Below, one piece after another: positions 50,703 to 59,714 of a stretch of DNA of 64,000 bases. The DNA is from Ectobacillus sp042610425 (GTDB lineage Bacteria > Bacillota > Bacilli > Bacillales > Bacillaceae_G). The stretch covers positions 1,364,001 through 1,428,000 of the forward strand of contig NZ_JBGJZM010000001.1 in NCBI RefSeq assembly GCF_042610425.1. The letters run 5' to 3'. A program made the position numbers and the translations under genes. The notes under the pieces were generated by a model. That model saw only the letters and a list, made by a program, of their open reading frames with translations. It did not search any database and was not told the origin of the DNA. The number at the start of each line of letters is the position of its first letter. Positions within the stretch are counted from its first letter, which is position 1.

Positions 50703-50892
50703 GGAAATACCTCCCTACTAAAATGGCAAAGCCTCTTTATGTATATACGAAATGGAAATAAGTTTTCCATTTGCATGCTGAATTACAATTCGCATCTGCT
50801 GCGGAGGAATCTCAAATGTCTCTTCTTTTAATGTGAATTATATGACTTCACATTTAAATCAAAATACAGGCGTTTATTGATATAACCTCTAC

Positions 50893-50901
50893 ATTATAAC
50901 A
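50893..50901 (-). promoter_or_regulatory. Extended -10 promoter of rpsA
   Basis: TGTTATAAT (TGn extended -10) on the minus strand with no clear -35. It predicts a leader of about 185 bases before the rpsA ATG. Confidence 0.5.
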
Positions 50902-51094
50902 AAATGAAATCTAACTAGTACTGAAATAGTTTGAAAACATTTTCCTCTTACTAACTTCTAATAAATCAGAGAATTTGTCAAGTAAATTGTATCTTTACAT
51001 GAATTTGCGCCTGCTTCAAATAATGTATCTAGCATTCATTTTAATTTTCAAATCACGAAATAGCTACCTTATTCTCCCTCTTCGATATAGGCTA

Positions 51095-51124
51095 GAAAAA
51101 CCTCCACAGTATGGAGGTTTTTCT
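51095..51124 (-). terminator. Terminator of cmk
   Basis: AAAAACCTCCA / TGGAGGTTTTT stem with T-rich tail, so rpsA is transcribed independently of cmk. Confidence 0.85.
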
Positions 51125-51130
51125 TTTATA

Positions 51131-51802
51131 TTATGCTAATTTTGTATGTATAATATCCATAATTTTCTCTACTACCTGCATGATTGACAAAGCAGTCGTA
51201 TCAAGTGCGATTGCATCGGCGGCTTGTTTTAACGGAGCCACTTCGCGCTCAGAATCGAGTTTATCACGATTTGCAATTTCTGTTTTTAATTCTTCTAAAT
51301 CAGATGGAAACCCTTTATCCATATTTTCCATATGGCGTCGTTTCGCCCGTTCCTCAACAGATGCGAGAAGAAAAATTTTCACCTCAGCATTTGGGAGCAC
51401 ATGGGTACCAATGTCTCTACCATCCATAACTACTCCGCCCTTGCTTCCAAGATACTGTTGACGGTGTACCATTTCTTCTCGGACGAGACGATTCTTCGCT
51501 ACAACTGACACTTTATTTGTAACTTCACGCGAACGAATGACATCTGTTACATCTTCACCATTTAAAAGTACACGCTGCGAATCATCTTTGTTTACTAATT
51601 CAATTCTACTGGAGTGCAACAAATTAGCCACCTGTATTTCATCTTGTAAATCTAACTCATTCAATTGAGCGGCATATGTTAATGTGCGATACATCGCTCC
51701 TGTATCAATATAAATGTATGATAGCTGTTTTGCGATGATTTTTGCTACTGTGCTTTTTCCAGCAGCAGCTGGTCCATCAATCGCGACTGAAATTTTTTTC
51801 AT
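51131..51802 (-). CDS. cmk: Cytidylate kinase
   Basis: 223 aa. Phosphorylates CMP and dCMP. P-loop AIDGPAAAGKSTVAK (about 7-21), YIDTGAMYRTLTY, VVMDGRDIGTHVLPNAEVKIFL and ERAKRRHMEN. The start MKKISVAIDGP follows GGGGTGATTACG. Confidence 0.97.
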   Translation of the reverse strand: MKKISVAIDGPAAAGKSTVAKIIAKQLSYIYIDTGAMYRTLTYAAQLNELDLQDEIQVANLLHSSRIELVNKDDSQRVLLNGEDVTDVIRSREVTNKVSVVAKNRLVREEMVHRQQYLGSKGGVVMDGRDIGTHVLPNAEVKIFLLASVEERAKRRHMENMDKGFPSDLEELKTEIANRDKLDSEREVAPLKQAADAIALDTTALSIMQVVEKIMDIIHTKLA

Positions 51803-52128
51803 CGTAATCACCCCATAGTAAAGTACAAAAGACATACCAAAAAACAGGCATGTCCGCTGCTTTTGGATGTCTTCTCCATGCTAGCTCTAAGTCTGAAACT
51901 ATTGTAGCACAACTATCACTGGATGCAAAAGCTTGGATTGCTCCCTTTCTAACATCCACATCTATCTTTACACATATGTAACTTATACAGAATCGCCTTC
52001 ATTGCGTTACTATCATACACATCTACATGATTGATAGCGCCAGGCTATGCCAATTTATTTCCATTGAATATACTCTAGTTTGCGTGATATCTTCATATAG
52101 TAGTATTCAGAGGAAAGGACGATTTATT

Positions 52129-53097
52129 TTGAAAAATATACTCGTATTACATACAGGTGGAACAATAGCCATGGAGGAAGACCATAATACAGGTGCTGTA
52201 CTCCAAAAAGGGTATAACCCTCTTTTACAATACATTCCCCAGACCAATACAGTGCATTTAATTGTAGAGGATGTCTTCTACTTGCCTTCTCCTCATATCA
52301 CTCCAAAGGAAATGCTAGTTTTGCAACAAATTATTGACAAAAGAGCTGATGCAGAGCACATAGATGGTGTTGTGATCACACATGGTACAGACACACTTGA
52401 AGAGACAGCATACTTTTTAGATATAACGGTTCAAGCAAATATTCCAATTGTCGTAACAGGCGCCATGCGTTCTAGCAATGAGCTTGGCTCGGATGGTCTC
52501 TATAATTTTCTCTCTGCTGTAAAGGTTGCAAGCAGTGATGAAGCTAAAGGGAAAGGAGTTTTAGTCGTATTAAATGACGAGATTCATTGTGCTACAAATG
52601 TTACAAAGACTCATACCAGCAATGTTGCCACTTTCCAAAGTCCGCAATACGGACCAATCGGCGTTGTAACAAAACAAGGCGTTATCTTTCATCAGGCTCT
52701 TTTGCATAGGGAGCACTATAGAATTGGAGCAATTACAAAAAAAGTTGTTTTACTGAAAGCATATGCCGGAATGGATGAAACTCTTCTACAAGCTATAGAA
52801 AGCTTACATGTTGATGGTTTAGTTATTGAGGCACTTGGACAAGGAAATCTTCCGCCAACAACCATTCCCGCACTAGAACGCCTTATTAGCAAAGATGTTC
52901 CAGTCATTCTCGTATCACGCTGCTTTAATGGGATTGCACAAGATGTATATTCCTATGTAGGTGGAGGAAAACAGCTAAAGGAAATAGGAGCGATTTTTAC
53001 CAATGGATTAAACGGTCAAAAAGCACGGTTAAAATTACTAGTCGCACTTGAGGTTACATCAACAATCGAGGACATTCGCAATTTATTTCATCAATAA
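52129..53097 (+). CDS. ansA: L-asparaginase
   Basis: 322 aa. Hydrolyses asparagine to aspartate and ammonia. Active-site loops: LHTGGTIAMEED near the N-terminus (nucleophile Thr), VITHGTDTLEETAYFL (Thr-Asp-Lys region), TGAMRSSNELGSDGLYNF and SRCFNGIAQDVYSYVGGG. No signal peptide, so cytoplasmic. Start is TTG, chosen from AGGAAAGG upstream and the family N-terminus; the upstream open frame has no site. Confidence 0.93.
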   Translation: MKNILVLHTGGTIAMEEDHNTGAVLQKGYNPLLQYIPQTNTVHLIVEDVFYLPSPHITPKEMLVLQQIIDKRADAEHIDGVVITHGTDTLEETAYFLDITVQANIPIVVTGAMRSSNELGSDGLYNFLSAVKVASSDEAKGKGVLVVLNDEIHCATNVTKTHTSNVATFQSPQYGPIGVVTKQGVIFHQALLHREHYRIGAITKKVVLLKAYAGMDETLLQAIESLHVDGLVIEALGQGNLPPTTIPALERLISKDVPVILVSRCFNGIAQDVYSYVGGGKQLKEIGAIFTNGLNGQKARLKLLVALEVTSTIEDIRNLFHQ

Positions 53098-53127
53098 AGG
53101 GTAACTTATTTTGGTAGACCGCAAATA

Positions 53128-53188
53128 AAAAAACAACGTAGACAAAAAGAGAAGAACAGCTCTCTCCCTTTGTCTACGTTATTATTTT
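53128..53188. terminator. Bidirectional terminator between ansA and ypdA
   Basis: AACGTAGACAAA / TTTGTCTACGTT perfect stem enclosing an AGAGA/TCTCT inner stem, with A and T flanks. Confidence 0.85.
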
Positions 53189-53199
53189 GGTGACCGTAT

Positions 53200-54180
53200 T
53201 TAGTTTTGCTTGATAATCGTTTTTGCGATTTGATCACCATGAAATCTCCCGTTTTCAATAAAAATTTCATTGGCATCATTTCCCGCAGCAATTACCCCCG
53301 CAATAAATATGCCTTGTACATTGGTTTCCATAGTTTCTTCATTAAATGCAGGTCGCCCAGTTTCTGGATCGATACGAACACCCATATTTGATAAAAAACT
53401 GTGATTGGGGTGATAGCCAGTCATGGCAAATACAAAGTCATTTTTAATTGTTACCTCTTCGCCGTTCACTATATATGTTAACGAATGTTCTTCTATTGCC
53501 TTTACATTAGCTTGGAACACCATTTTAATCACACCGTTACGAACTAAGGATTCAAACTCAGGTAGAACCCATGGTTTAATACTAGGAGAGTATACCTCTC
53601 CGCGATATAATACTGTAACATGTGCTCCGCTCTTCACAAGCTCTAGTGCTGCATCAATACTTGAGTTTTTTCCCCCAATGACAACAACATCACGGTCAAA
53701 ATATGGATGAGCTTCTTTAAAATAGTGAAATACCTTTTCTAACTCTTCACCTGGAACATTCATATAGTTTGGATGATCATAATACCCTGTAGCAATAATT
53801 ACATGATTTGCTTCATACACACCACTATTTCCGTCTCGTTTTGTAGTCTGAATATGAAACAATCCATTTTCTTGCTTCCTAACAGCATGAACTTCTTCAA
53901 ACGCTTGAATGCGGATTTGTTTCCGTTTCACTACTTCACGATAGTATGCAAGCGCTTGATTACGTACAGGCTTCCGGTTTTCTGTAATAAAGGGTACTCC
54001 ACCGATTTCTAGTCGTTCACTCGAAGAAAAAAACGTTTGATGAGTGGGATACCGATAGATTGCATTCACAATATTCCCTTTCTCAATCACTAAACTATTA
54101 ATCCCAATCTCTTGCATGGATAGTGCTGCTGCTAGACCACATGGTCCTCCGCCAATAATAATTACTTTTTCTTTTTGCAT
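53200..54180 (-). CDS. ypdA: Bacillithiol disulfide reductase-type flavoprotein YpdA
   Basis: 326 aa. FAD site VIIIGGGPCGLAAALSMQ with the conserved Cys after GGGP. NADPH site VVVIGGKNSSIDAALELVKSGAHVTVLYRG. C-terminal AMTGYHPNHSFL and GIFIAGVIAAGNDANEIFIENGR. Homologue of the NADPH-dependent reductase (Bdr) that regenerates bacillithiol, whose synthesis genes bshA and bshB1 are in this window. Start at MQKEKVIIIGG after GGGAGTGA. Confidence 0.93.
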   Translation of the reverse strand: MQKEKVIIIGGGPCGLAAALSMQEIGINSLVIEKGNIVNAIYRYPTHQTFFSSSERLEIGGVPFITENRKPVRNQALAYYREVVKRKQIRIQAFEEVHAVRKQENGLFHIQTTKRDGNSGVYEANHVIIATGYYDHPNYMNVPGEELEKVFHYFKEAHPYFDRDVVVIGGKNSSIDAALELVKSGAHVTVLYRGEVYSPSIKPWVLPEFESLVRNGVIKMVFQANVKAIEEHSLTYIVNGEEVTIKNDFVFAMTGYHPNHSFLSNMGVRIDPETGRPAFNEETMETNVQGIFIAGVIAAGNDANEIFIENGRFHGDQIAKTIIKQN

Positions 54181-54249
54181 GTTTCTATCACTCCCTACCA
54201 TAAATACCAACAATAATTATGACACGAAAAGAATTATCTGTCCAAAAAG

Positions 54250-54272
54250 AAAAAACCTACTTACGTAGGGAT
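54250..54272 (-). terminator. Terminator of the 71-aa membrane protein gene
   Basis: CCTAC-gtaa-GTAGG stem followed by six T on the minus strand. Confidence 0.65.
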
Positions 54273-54313
54273 AAGAGATATACTCCATATTTATCTAATA
54301 AATTACTTCTATT

Positions 54314-54529
54314 TCATAGTGCCATCATTTGTGTTACTACTAAAATAAATAATAAAATTGTGAGTGAAATGCCGTAAAATCCATAGAACCATACACGATC
54401 GCCTCTTGATTCCAAACCAAAAAACATATCTAAGCGCTCAATAAGACTAGTTACTTTAACTTGATGTCTAGGTTTTTCATCCATGTAATGAGATGGCAGT
54501 GCAACTGATTGATTATACGCAGCTTTCAT
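54314..54529 (-). CDS. Small single-span membrane protein
   Basis: 71 aa. A soluble N-terminal half (HYMDEKPRHQVKVTSLIERLDMFFGLESRGDRV) leads to one C-terminal span (WFYGFYGISLTILLFILVVTQMMAL). AAGGGGAGAAG precedes the ATG and a terminator follows. I do not recognise a family. It lies between ypdA and gudB. Confidence 0.68.
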   Translation of the reverse strand: MKAAYNQSVALPSHYMDEKPRHQVKVTSLIERLDMFFGLESRGDRVWFYGFYGISLTILLFILVVTQMMAL

Positions 54530-54630
54530 TCTCTTCTCCCCTTTTCTTCGTACAAGTGTTCTCCTTATGAGGAAAGTATACCACGAACCACAAAAACGAA
54601 CAAGTGTTCTTTTTTGTTTTTATCAAAAAA

Positions 54631-54670
54631 AAATAGACCGATACGCAGAAACTTTGCATCGGTCTATTTG
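54631..54670 (-). terminator. Terminator of gudB
   Basis: AAATAGACCGAT / ATCGGTCTATTT perfect 12-pair stem with T8 on the minus strand. Confidence 0.9.
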
Positions 54671-54699
54671 AATCGCTTCCATTTATAAGTAAAAAAAAA

Positions 54700-55977
54700 T
54701 TAAACCCATCCTCTAAAACGACTTGCTTCTGCCATCTTACGAACCCCTATCATATAAGCAGCTAACCGCATATTAACCTTTCGTACTTGCGCTGTCTCAT
54801 AAATGGCATTAAATGATTTTACCATAACTTTCTCAAGACGTTGTTCTACCTCTTCCTCTGTCCAGTAGTAGCCTTGATTATTTTGTACCCATTCGAAATA
54901 AGAAACAGTAACTCCACCAGAGCTAGCTAGAACGTCTGGAACGAGTAAAATACCGCGATCCGAAAGTATTTTTGTAGCCTTCAGCGTGGTAGGCCCATTT
55001 GCCGCTTCTACTACAATTTGAGCTTTTATCTGATCTGCATTTTCTTCTGTAATTTGATTTTCTATCGCTGCTGGAACAAGAATATCACAATCAAGTTCTA
55101 GTAATTCTTTATTCGTAATCGTATTTTGAAACAATTTAGTAATGGTACCAAAACTATCCCGACGGTCTAGTAAATAATCTATATCGAGTCCCTTAGGATC
55201 ATACATTGCTCCGTATGCATCTGAAATTCCAATTACTTTCGCACCTGCATCATGCATAAATTTTGCCAAATAACTTCCTGCATTTCCGAATCCTTGTACA
55301 ACAACCCGAGCACCATTTACGTCAATACCACGTTTCTTTGCAGCCTCGCGAATCATAATGGTAACTCCCTTAGCCGTGGCAGTTTCACGACCGTGTGATC
55401 CACCTAATACAATCGGCTTACCTGTTATAAATCCAGGCGAATTAAATTCATCAATTCGGCTGTATTCATCCATCATCCAAGCCATAATTTGTGAATTTGT
55501 ATATACATCTGGAGCTGGAATATCTTTTGTAGGTCCTACAATCTGACTAATAGCACGAACGTATCCTCTGCTTAATCGTTCAAGTTCTCGAAAAGACATA
55601 TCACGCGGATCACAGACGATTCCGCCTTTTCCTCCGCCGTATGGTAAGTCTACAATTCCACATTTTAAGCTCATCCAAATTGAAAGTGCCTTGACTTCAT
55701 TTTCAGTTACATTCGGATGAAAGCGTATTCCACCTTTAGTTGGACCAACTGCATCATTATGTTGAGCACGATAACCCGTAAAAATTTTAACGTGTCCGTC
55801 ATCCATTCGAACCGGGATTTTTACGGTCATCATACGAATAGGTTCTTTTAACAACTCATATACTTCTTGCGGATAGCCTAATTTTTCTAGTGCCTCTTTT
55901 ATTACAATTTGAGTTGATTGTAACAATTTTAAATGCTGTTCTTGTTGTAGCTTTTGATTCTGATTCTCGGCTACCAT
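54700..55977 (-). CDS. gudB: NAD-specific glutamate dehydrogenase
   Basis: 425 aa. Deaminates glutamate to 2-oxoglutarate. Catalytic GGGKGGIVCDP and PAPDVYTNSQIMAWMMDEY, dinucleotide site VVVQGFGNAGSYLAKFMHDAG, and AANGPTT with VTVSYFEWVQN. No duplication is seen in the GGIRFHPNVTENEVKALS stretch, so the enzyme looks active, unlike laboratory B. subtilis GudB. Start at MVAENQNQ follows AGGGGGG; the upstream 19 codons are not used. RocG and GudB cannot be told apart with certainty; position favours GudB. Confidence 0.94.
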   Translation of the reverse strand: MVAENQNQKLQQEQHLKLLQSTQIVIKEALEKLGYPQEVYELLKEPIRMMTVKIPVRMDDGHVKIFTGYRAQHNDAVGPTKGGIRFHPNVTENEVKALSIWMSLKCGIVDLPYGGGKGGIVCDPRDMSFRELERLSRGYVRAISQIVGPTKDIPAPDVYTNSQIMAWMMDEYSRIDEFNSPGFITGKPIVLGGSHGRETATAKGVTIMIREAAKKRGIDVNGARVVVQGFGNAGSYLAKFMHDAGAKVIGISDAYGAMYDPKGLDIDYLLDRRDSFGTITKLFQNTITNKELLELDCDILVPAAIENQITEENADQIKAQIVVEAANGPTTLKATKILSDRGILLVPDVLASSGGVTVSYFEWVQNNQGYYWTEEEVEQRLEKVMVKSFNAIYETAQVRKVNMRLAAYMIGVRKMAEASRFRGWV

Positions 55978-56159
55978 GATTGCCCCCCTACTCATTTCTA
56001 ATTCTTTCACATTGCTTAGTATACACGGATACATTTGGAATGCAAACGAAAACCGCCATACGTTCTAAACTGGCACAGCCTACTTGTAAGCGATTACAAA
56101 CAGGCTTTTTGCGCCCTTTTTAGATAACATTAACAAGATCATGACATAAACCTATGTAG

Positions 56160-56187
56160 AAAGCCTCAACTTTATGAGTTGAGGCCA
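56160..56187 (-). terminator. Hairpin at the end of mecB
   Basis: GCCTCAAC / GTTGAGGC stem that includes the mecB stop codon, with a short T run. Confidence 0.6.
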
Positions 56188-56777
56188 TTGTTTGCAACAA
56201 AATAAGAATATATTTGTTCAATTGCGCGTTCCTTCATTAACTCTTTTCCGTATTCCACTAAACGATAGATCGTTATAGTAGCTGAATTACCGTACTCAGC
56301 TAAAATTGCAATCATATTTTCCTTGTTAAGTATCATATCTTCTTCTAACAGAACATAAAATCTATCTTGAAACGAATATAATTTTCCACCCGTAATACCT
56401 AATGAATAGAGTCTGTTCGCTAGCGCGATCACATCGTCTAGTGAAGAAAATTCATATAATATATCATCGCTTTCATCTAGCGTAACCTGCATTTCAATAA
56501 ATTCATCACTAAAATCTTCTTCTAAATCTTCCTCTAGACGCTCTTTCGTTACGATAACAATCATACCCTGTGCTTGTAATGAAAAAACTTCAACAGCAAT
56601 TGGACCATCTGCTTCAAACCCAAGCTCAAGATTTGCCTCATGCATCATATCACGAAACAGTTGCTGTACTTTCGGAGCATTTTTCCACAAATCTTCTTTG
56701 GTCAGTCCACGTTCCATTAAATCATCAAACGTTAGAAATATTTTAATTTTGTTGTAATTTAGTCGTTCCAGCCTCAT
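56172..56777 (-). CDS. mecB: Adaptor protein MecB (YpbH), MecA family
   Basis: 201 aa. Feeds substrates to the ClpCP protease. MecA-family layout: N-terminal substrate domain (MRLERLNYNKIKIFLTFDDLMERGL, about 1-80), an acidic linker (LEEDLEEDFSDEF) and a C-terminal ClpC-binding domain (about 115-200) with FSSLDDVIALANRLYSLGITGGKLYSFQDRFYVLLE. The start follows AGGAGGG. Confidence 0.92.
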   Translation of the reverse strand: MRLERLNYNKIKIFLTFDDLMERGLTKEDLWKNAPKVQQLFRDMMHEANLELGFEADGPIAVEVFSLQAQGMIVIVTKERLEEDLEEDFSDEFIEMQVTLDESDDILYEFSSLDDVIALANRLYSLGITGGKLYSFQDRFYVLLEEDMILNKENMIAILAEYGNSATITIYRLVEYGKELMKERAIEQIYSYFVANNGLNS

Positions 56778-56844
56778 CCCATACCCTCCTAACATCAACA
56801 GCAGCATCTAAAATTAGTATATGAAAGAGAGATGGGATGGTTCA

Positions 56845-57741
56845 TCATAACATTTGTGACATCCACCGATCCCACTCTTCTTTCGTTGTACCTACTATAT
56901 ATTCCTGCAAAGCTTCTTTTTCTTGACTAGACAACATAGTGAATGCCAATCCTCCAAGGCCAACCGTTAGAAAATTATACGTTTCTCTGAGACGGTTCGC
57001 CAATTGAATGGTAGGCATTACATTCTTTTGAAGTGTACAAGAGAAAAAAACGAACTTCGGATTTACTTCCTCTATTACGATATCAATATCAGTTTCGACA
57101 ATACTCGTACCAAAGTAGATGACCTGATACCCTTTTCTTCTTAAATAAATAGTAAAAATTAAAAGTCCAAGTTCATGAGTTTCATCGGGACCACAAACCG
57201 CAATTACCTTAGGAAGAACTGTATTCACTGGTAGATTGTGATAAATCATTCCAATGCGAGATCGAAGAAAAGATGTAGCATAATGTTCATGAGCGCTCGT
57301 AATTTTATGATTCTCCCACATCTCTCCAACCTTAATCAATACTTTGGAAATAATATCCATCGTTACCTTATCCACGGAAAAAATACTAAAGGATTCGTTT
57401 AAATATTCATGAGCTTTAATTTCATCAAATTGTAGCAGAGAATGGAGAATAGAGTCAATTAAAATTTCAACACGGCTATCTTCTTTATTGAATAATTGTG
57501 TAGTTAATTGGTTACTTTCTAATAGGCTAACCGCTTGACCAATCGTAAACCCTTCATTTACTTTCTCAAGAAGCCACTTAAGTATTTTAACATGTTCTTC
57601 TGTATAAAGCCGATGTCCCGCTTCGTTTCTTTTCGGAGCAATTATTTGATATCTTCGTTCCCATGCACGTAACGTCCCCGGTTGAATGCCAAGCATATTT
57701 GAGACTGCTTTAATGTTATATTTTCCTTGATAAGTTTCCAT
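56845..57741 (-). CDS. MerR-family regulator with B12-binding domain (CarH/LitR-like)
   Basis: 298 aa. N-terminal MerR winged helix (about 6-75: YNIKAVSNMLGIQPGTLRAWERRY). A four-helix module (about 90-170) contains W142-x9-E152-H153, and a Rossmann-like cobalamin domain (about 177-290) has GPDETHELG with H189, then RRKGYQVIYFGTSI. The Wx9EH and ExxHExG patterns are the adenosylcobalamin and lower-ligand signatures of CarH/LitR photoreceptors, which repress in the dark and release DNA in light. Targets unknown; no carotenoid genes are nearby. Downstream are mecB and upstream ypbG (27-base gap). Confidence 0.87.
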   Translation of the reverse strand: METYQGKYNIKAVSNMLGIQPGTLRAWERRYQIIAPKRNEAGHRLYTEEHVKILKWLLEKVNEGFTIGQAVSLLESNQLTTQLFNKEDSRVEILIDSILHSLLQFDEIKAHEYLNESFSIFSVDKVTMDIISKVLIKVGEMWENHKITSAHEHYATSFLRSRIGMIYHNLPVNTVLPKVIAVCGPDETHELGLLIFTIYLRRKGYQVIYFGTSIVETDIDIVIEEVNPKFVFFSCTLQKNVMPTIQLANRLRETYNFLTVGLGGLAFTMLSSQEKEALQEYIVGTTKEEWDRWMSQML

Positions 57742-57768
57742 ATCTATTTTCCCACCTTACCAATCGTA

Positions 57769-58509
57769 TCAATCGTCATTAGCTTTTATTGTGAGTAAAC
57801 ATACTTCTGATGAAGGATACCGATAAGGAAAATACGATGAACGGTATCCATTACTACAAAATAACTTCGTGCAATCCAACATATTGATCCCCCCTCCAAA
57901 TGATGGATTCTTTGTGTATCCACTTAAAATGAGTGAAATATGATTGTCTGCAGTAACCTTATTCACGATGCTACTATCGTGACATGCAAGGATACGAAAT
58001 CCAGCTTCTTCTGCATCGCTTAATGCCAAATCGAGTCGATCTCTACCTATTGAAACATCATCTACACCAAGAAGAATGAGTAATTCTCCACTATTTGATT
58101 CAAACACCGCACGGGTATTATCAAGGATTGTTACATTATAATCGTGCAAGAGTGCATCAAGATCATGCGCATTGCCTTCATAATCTTTTTCTCCCCATAC
58201 AAAGTAGATAGGACCAATCTTCCTTAGCCGTTCAATATTTTGTGAGACTCGTTCCAAAGGCACTCCCTTATCTGTCACGTTTCCTCCAATGACAACAAAA
58301 TCCGCTATACCTATTGCTTGTTCCACTATAGAGGTTGACACGAGGCAACGACGAATATCCGAAATATAAAAAATAGTAATTTCCCCAAAGCTATTAGGAA
58401 AGTCTTCACATATTATATTTTGCTTTCGAATAATTACTTTTTGTGCTGCTTTATATTGATAGCAAACCATTATAAATCCTAATAGAACTATTACAACAAA
58501 ACCAATCAT
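57769..58509 (-). CDS. ypbG: YpbG-like metallophosphoesterase-fold protein, active site lost
   Basis: 246 aa. A single N-terminal membrane anchor (about 2-18) is followed by a metallophosphoesterase-shaped domain. Expected motifs are altered: SDIHR is SDIRR (R53), GGDLTD is GGNVTD (N77), GNHD is GEKD (E107-K108) and GHTHGG is GYTKNP (Y199, K201). Only H178 in LACHDS and a few Asp survive. So it probably does not bind two metals. Possible roles are scaffold or ligand-binding. Named by position and fold. Confidence 0.8.
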   Translation of the reverse strand: MIGFVVIVLLGFIMVCYQYKAAQKVIIRKQNIICEDFPNSFGEITIFYISDIRRCLVSTSIVEQAIGIADFVVIGGNVTDKGVPLERVSQNIERLRKIGPIYFVWGEKDYEGNAHDLDALLHDYNVTILDNTRAVFESNSGELLILLGVDDVSIGRDRLDLALSDAEEAGFRILACHDSSIVNKVTADNHISLILSGYTKNPSFGGGINMLDCTKLFCSNGYRSSYFPYRYPSSEVCLLTIKANDD

Positions 58510-58616
58510 AACATACCCCTTATATTTATCTTATACACTTCCTATTACATAACCTATACAGATAATACCACATTCATGTATCAAAGATAAAAGACAATGA
58601 ACTGTACTCATAAATA

Positions 58617-58643
58617 AACCTTCCTTGTAACAAGGAAGGTTCA
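58617..58643 (-). terminator. Terminator of the ypbB-recQ-ypbD-ypbE operon
   Basis: AACCTTCCTTG / CAAGGAAGGTT stem with a three-base loop, 30 bases after the last gene. Confidence 0.75.
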
Positions 58644-58672
58644 TCATAGCACCAATCGCTTATAAAATACGA

Positions 58673-59134
58673 TTACCGCGATGGGATTTTTAACACTTGT
58701 CCAACTGTCACACTATTATTTGGAAGTGTATTGTTTTTCAGAATAATTGAAACACCATCATCATTAGGAAAGTAGGTCTTGGCAATACTCTCCAACGTTT
58801 CTCCGTCCGTAACTTTATGAAAAGTAAATGTACCCGTTTGATTTGATTGCTTTATTTGCTCTGTTTGTGCACTTTTCTTTTCAAAAAAAATTTCTTCAAA
58901 TATTTTTGAATTTTGTTGTATTTCTTTTTGTTTTTGAACGATATAACGATTTGTGAAAAAGTAAACAGCAACTGGTAATATAATAAAAACAGCCACAAGG
59001 AAACGGATAAACAAGTATTGAATATGACGTTTCTTTTTTTTAACGTCTCGTTTTCTATGTACCTCACTTCTTGGGGGTAAAGATTGTATTTCTTCCTTTT
59101 TCTCGTCTTGTAACGTGGATGTATATTCAGACAT
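58673..59134 (-). CDS. ypbE: YpbE, LysM-domain membrane protein
   Basis: 153 aa, type II topology: cytoplasmic basic head, one span (about 40-63: LFIRFLVAVFIILPVAVYFFT), a helical stalk and a C-terminal LysM module (about 104-152: FHKVTDGETLESIAKTYFPNDDGVSIILKNN...VGQVLKIP). LysM binds peptidoglycan. The ATG overlaps ypbD by eight bases, last gene of the operon. Confidence 0.9.
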   Translation of the reverse strand: MSEYTSTLQDEKKEEIQSLPPRSEVHRKRDVKKKKRHIQYLFIRFLVAVFIILPVAVYFFTNRYIVQKQKEIQQNSKIFEEIFFEKKSAQTEQIKQSNQTGTFTFHKVTDGETLESIAKTYFPNDDGVSIILKNNTLPNNSVTVGQVLKIPSR

Positions 59135-59714
59135 GCTCTTCTCCCTCCCCTGTTTTTCTTACATATAACCCCATAATAAAATCCACAAGAAAGTGCGCAA
59201 AAATAGTAACGAGTATATTTCCCGTCCATAAAAATAAAGAACCGAATACCACGCTTATAAATAATACAAAAATGAATAAAAAAGGCTTTTTTAAATAACG
59301 TATATGTAAGACTGCAAAAACGATACTCGCATATACGAGCCCCACCTTCGTTTGTAGAATACCACGAAATAATAATTCCTCCGAAGTACCGATAAGTAAA
59401 GTTAATAAAAAAAGATGTGATATGCTAATACCACGAAATATTCGATCATTTATCCCACCATCATCAAGCCATTCTTCTGGCAATAATTTTGTATATGCAA
59501 AATCTATCAAAACAATTATACAAGCTATGCCCCCACCTAAAATTATAATCTCTTTTGGATTCCACACAAACAATAAATAGAGAACCGTAACGTCATGAAA
59601 TAGCATGTATGATAAAAATATGCTAAGAGCGATAATTATAGCTTGTGTAATATACAAATTAAAGCGAAGTTCACGTTCCGACATTGCTTCTTTTACTTTC
59701 TGCTCTTTATTCAT
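59127..59714 (-). CDS. ypbD: CPBP-family intramembrane metalloprotease YpbD
   Basis: 195 aa with about five membrane spans. CAAX/bacteriocin-processing motifs: EELLFRGIL (conserved EExxxR, about residue 112) and IFAHFLVDFIMG (second His motif, about 172-183). Likely cleaves a membrane-embedded peptide; substrate unknown. Overlaps recQ by eight bases and ypbE by eight. Confidence 0.9.
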   Translation of the reverse strand: MNKEQKVKEAMSERELRFNLYITQAIIIALSIFLSYMLFHDVTVLYLLFVWNPKEIIILGGGIACIIVLIDFAYTKLLPEEWLDDGGINDRIFRGISISHLFLLTLLIGTSEELLFRGILQTKVGLVYASIVFAVLHIRYLKKPFLFIFVLFISVVFGSLFLWTGNILVTIFAHFLVDFIMGLYVRKTGEGEEHV

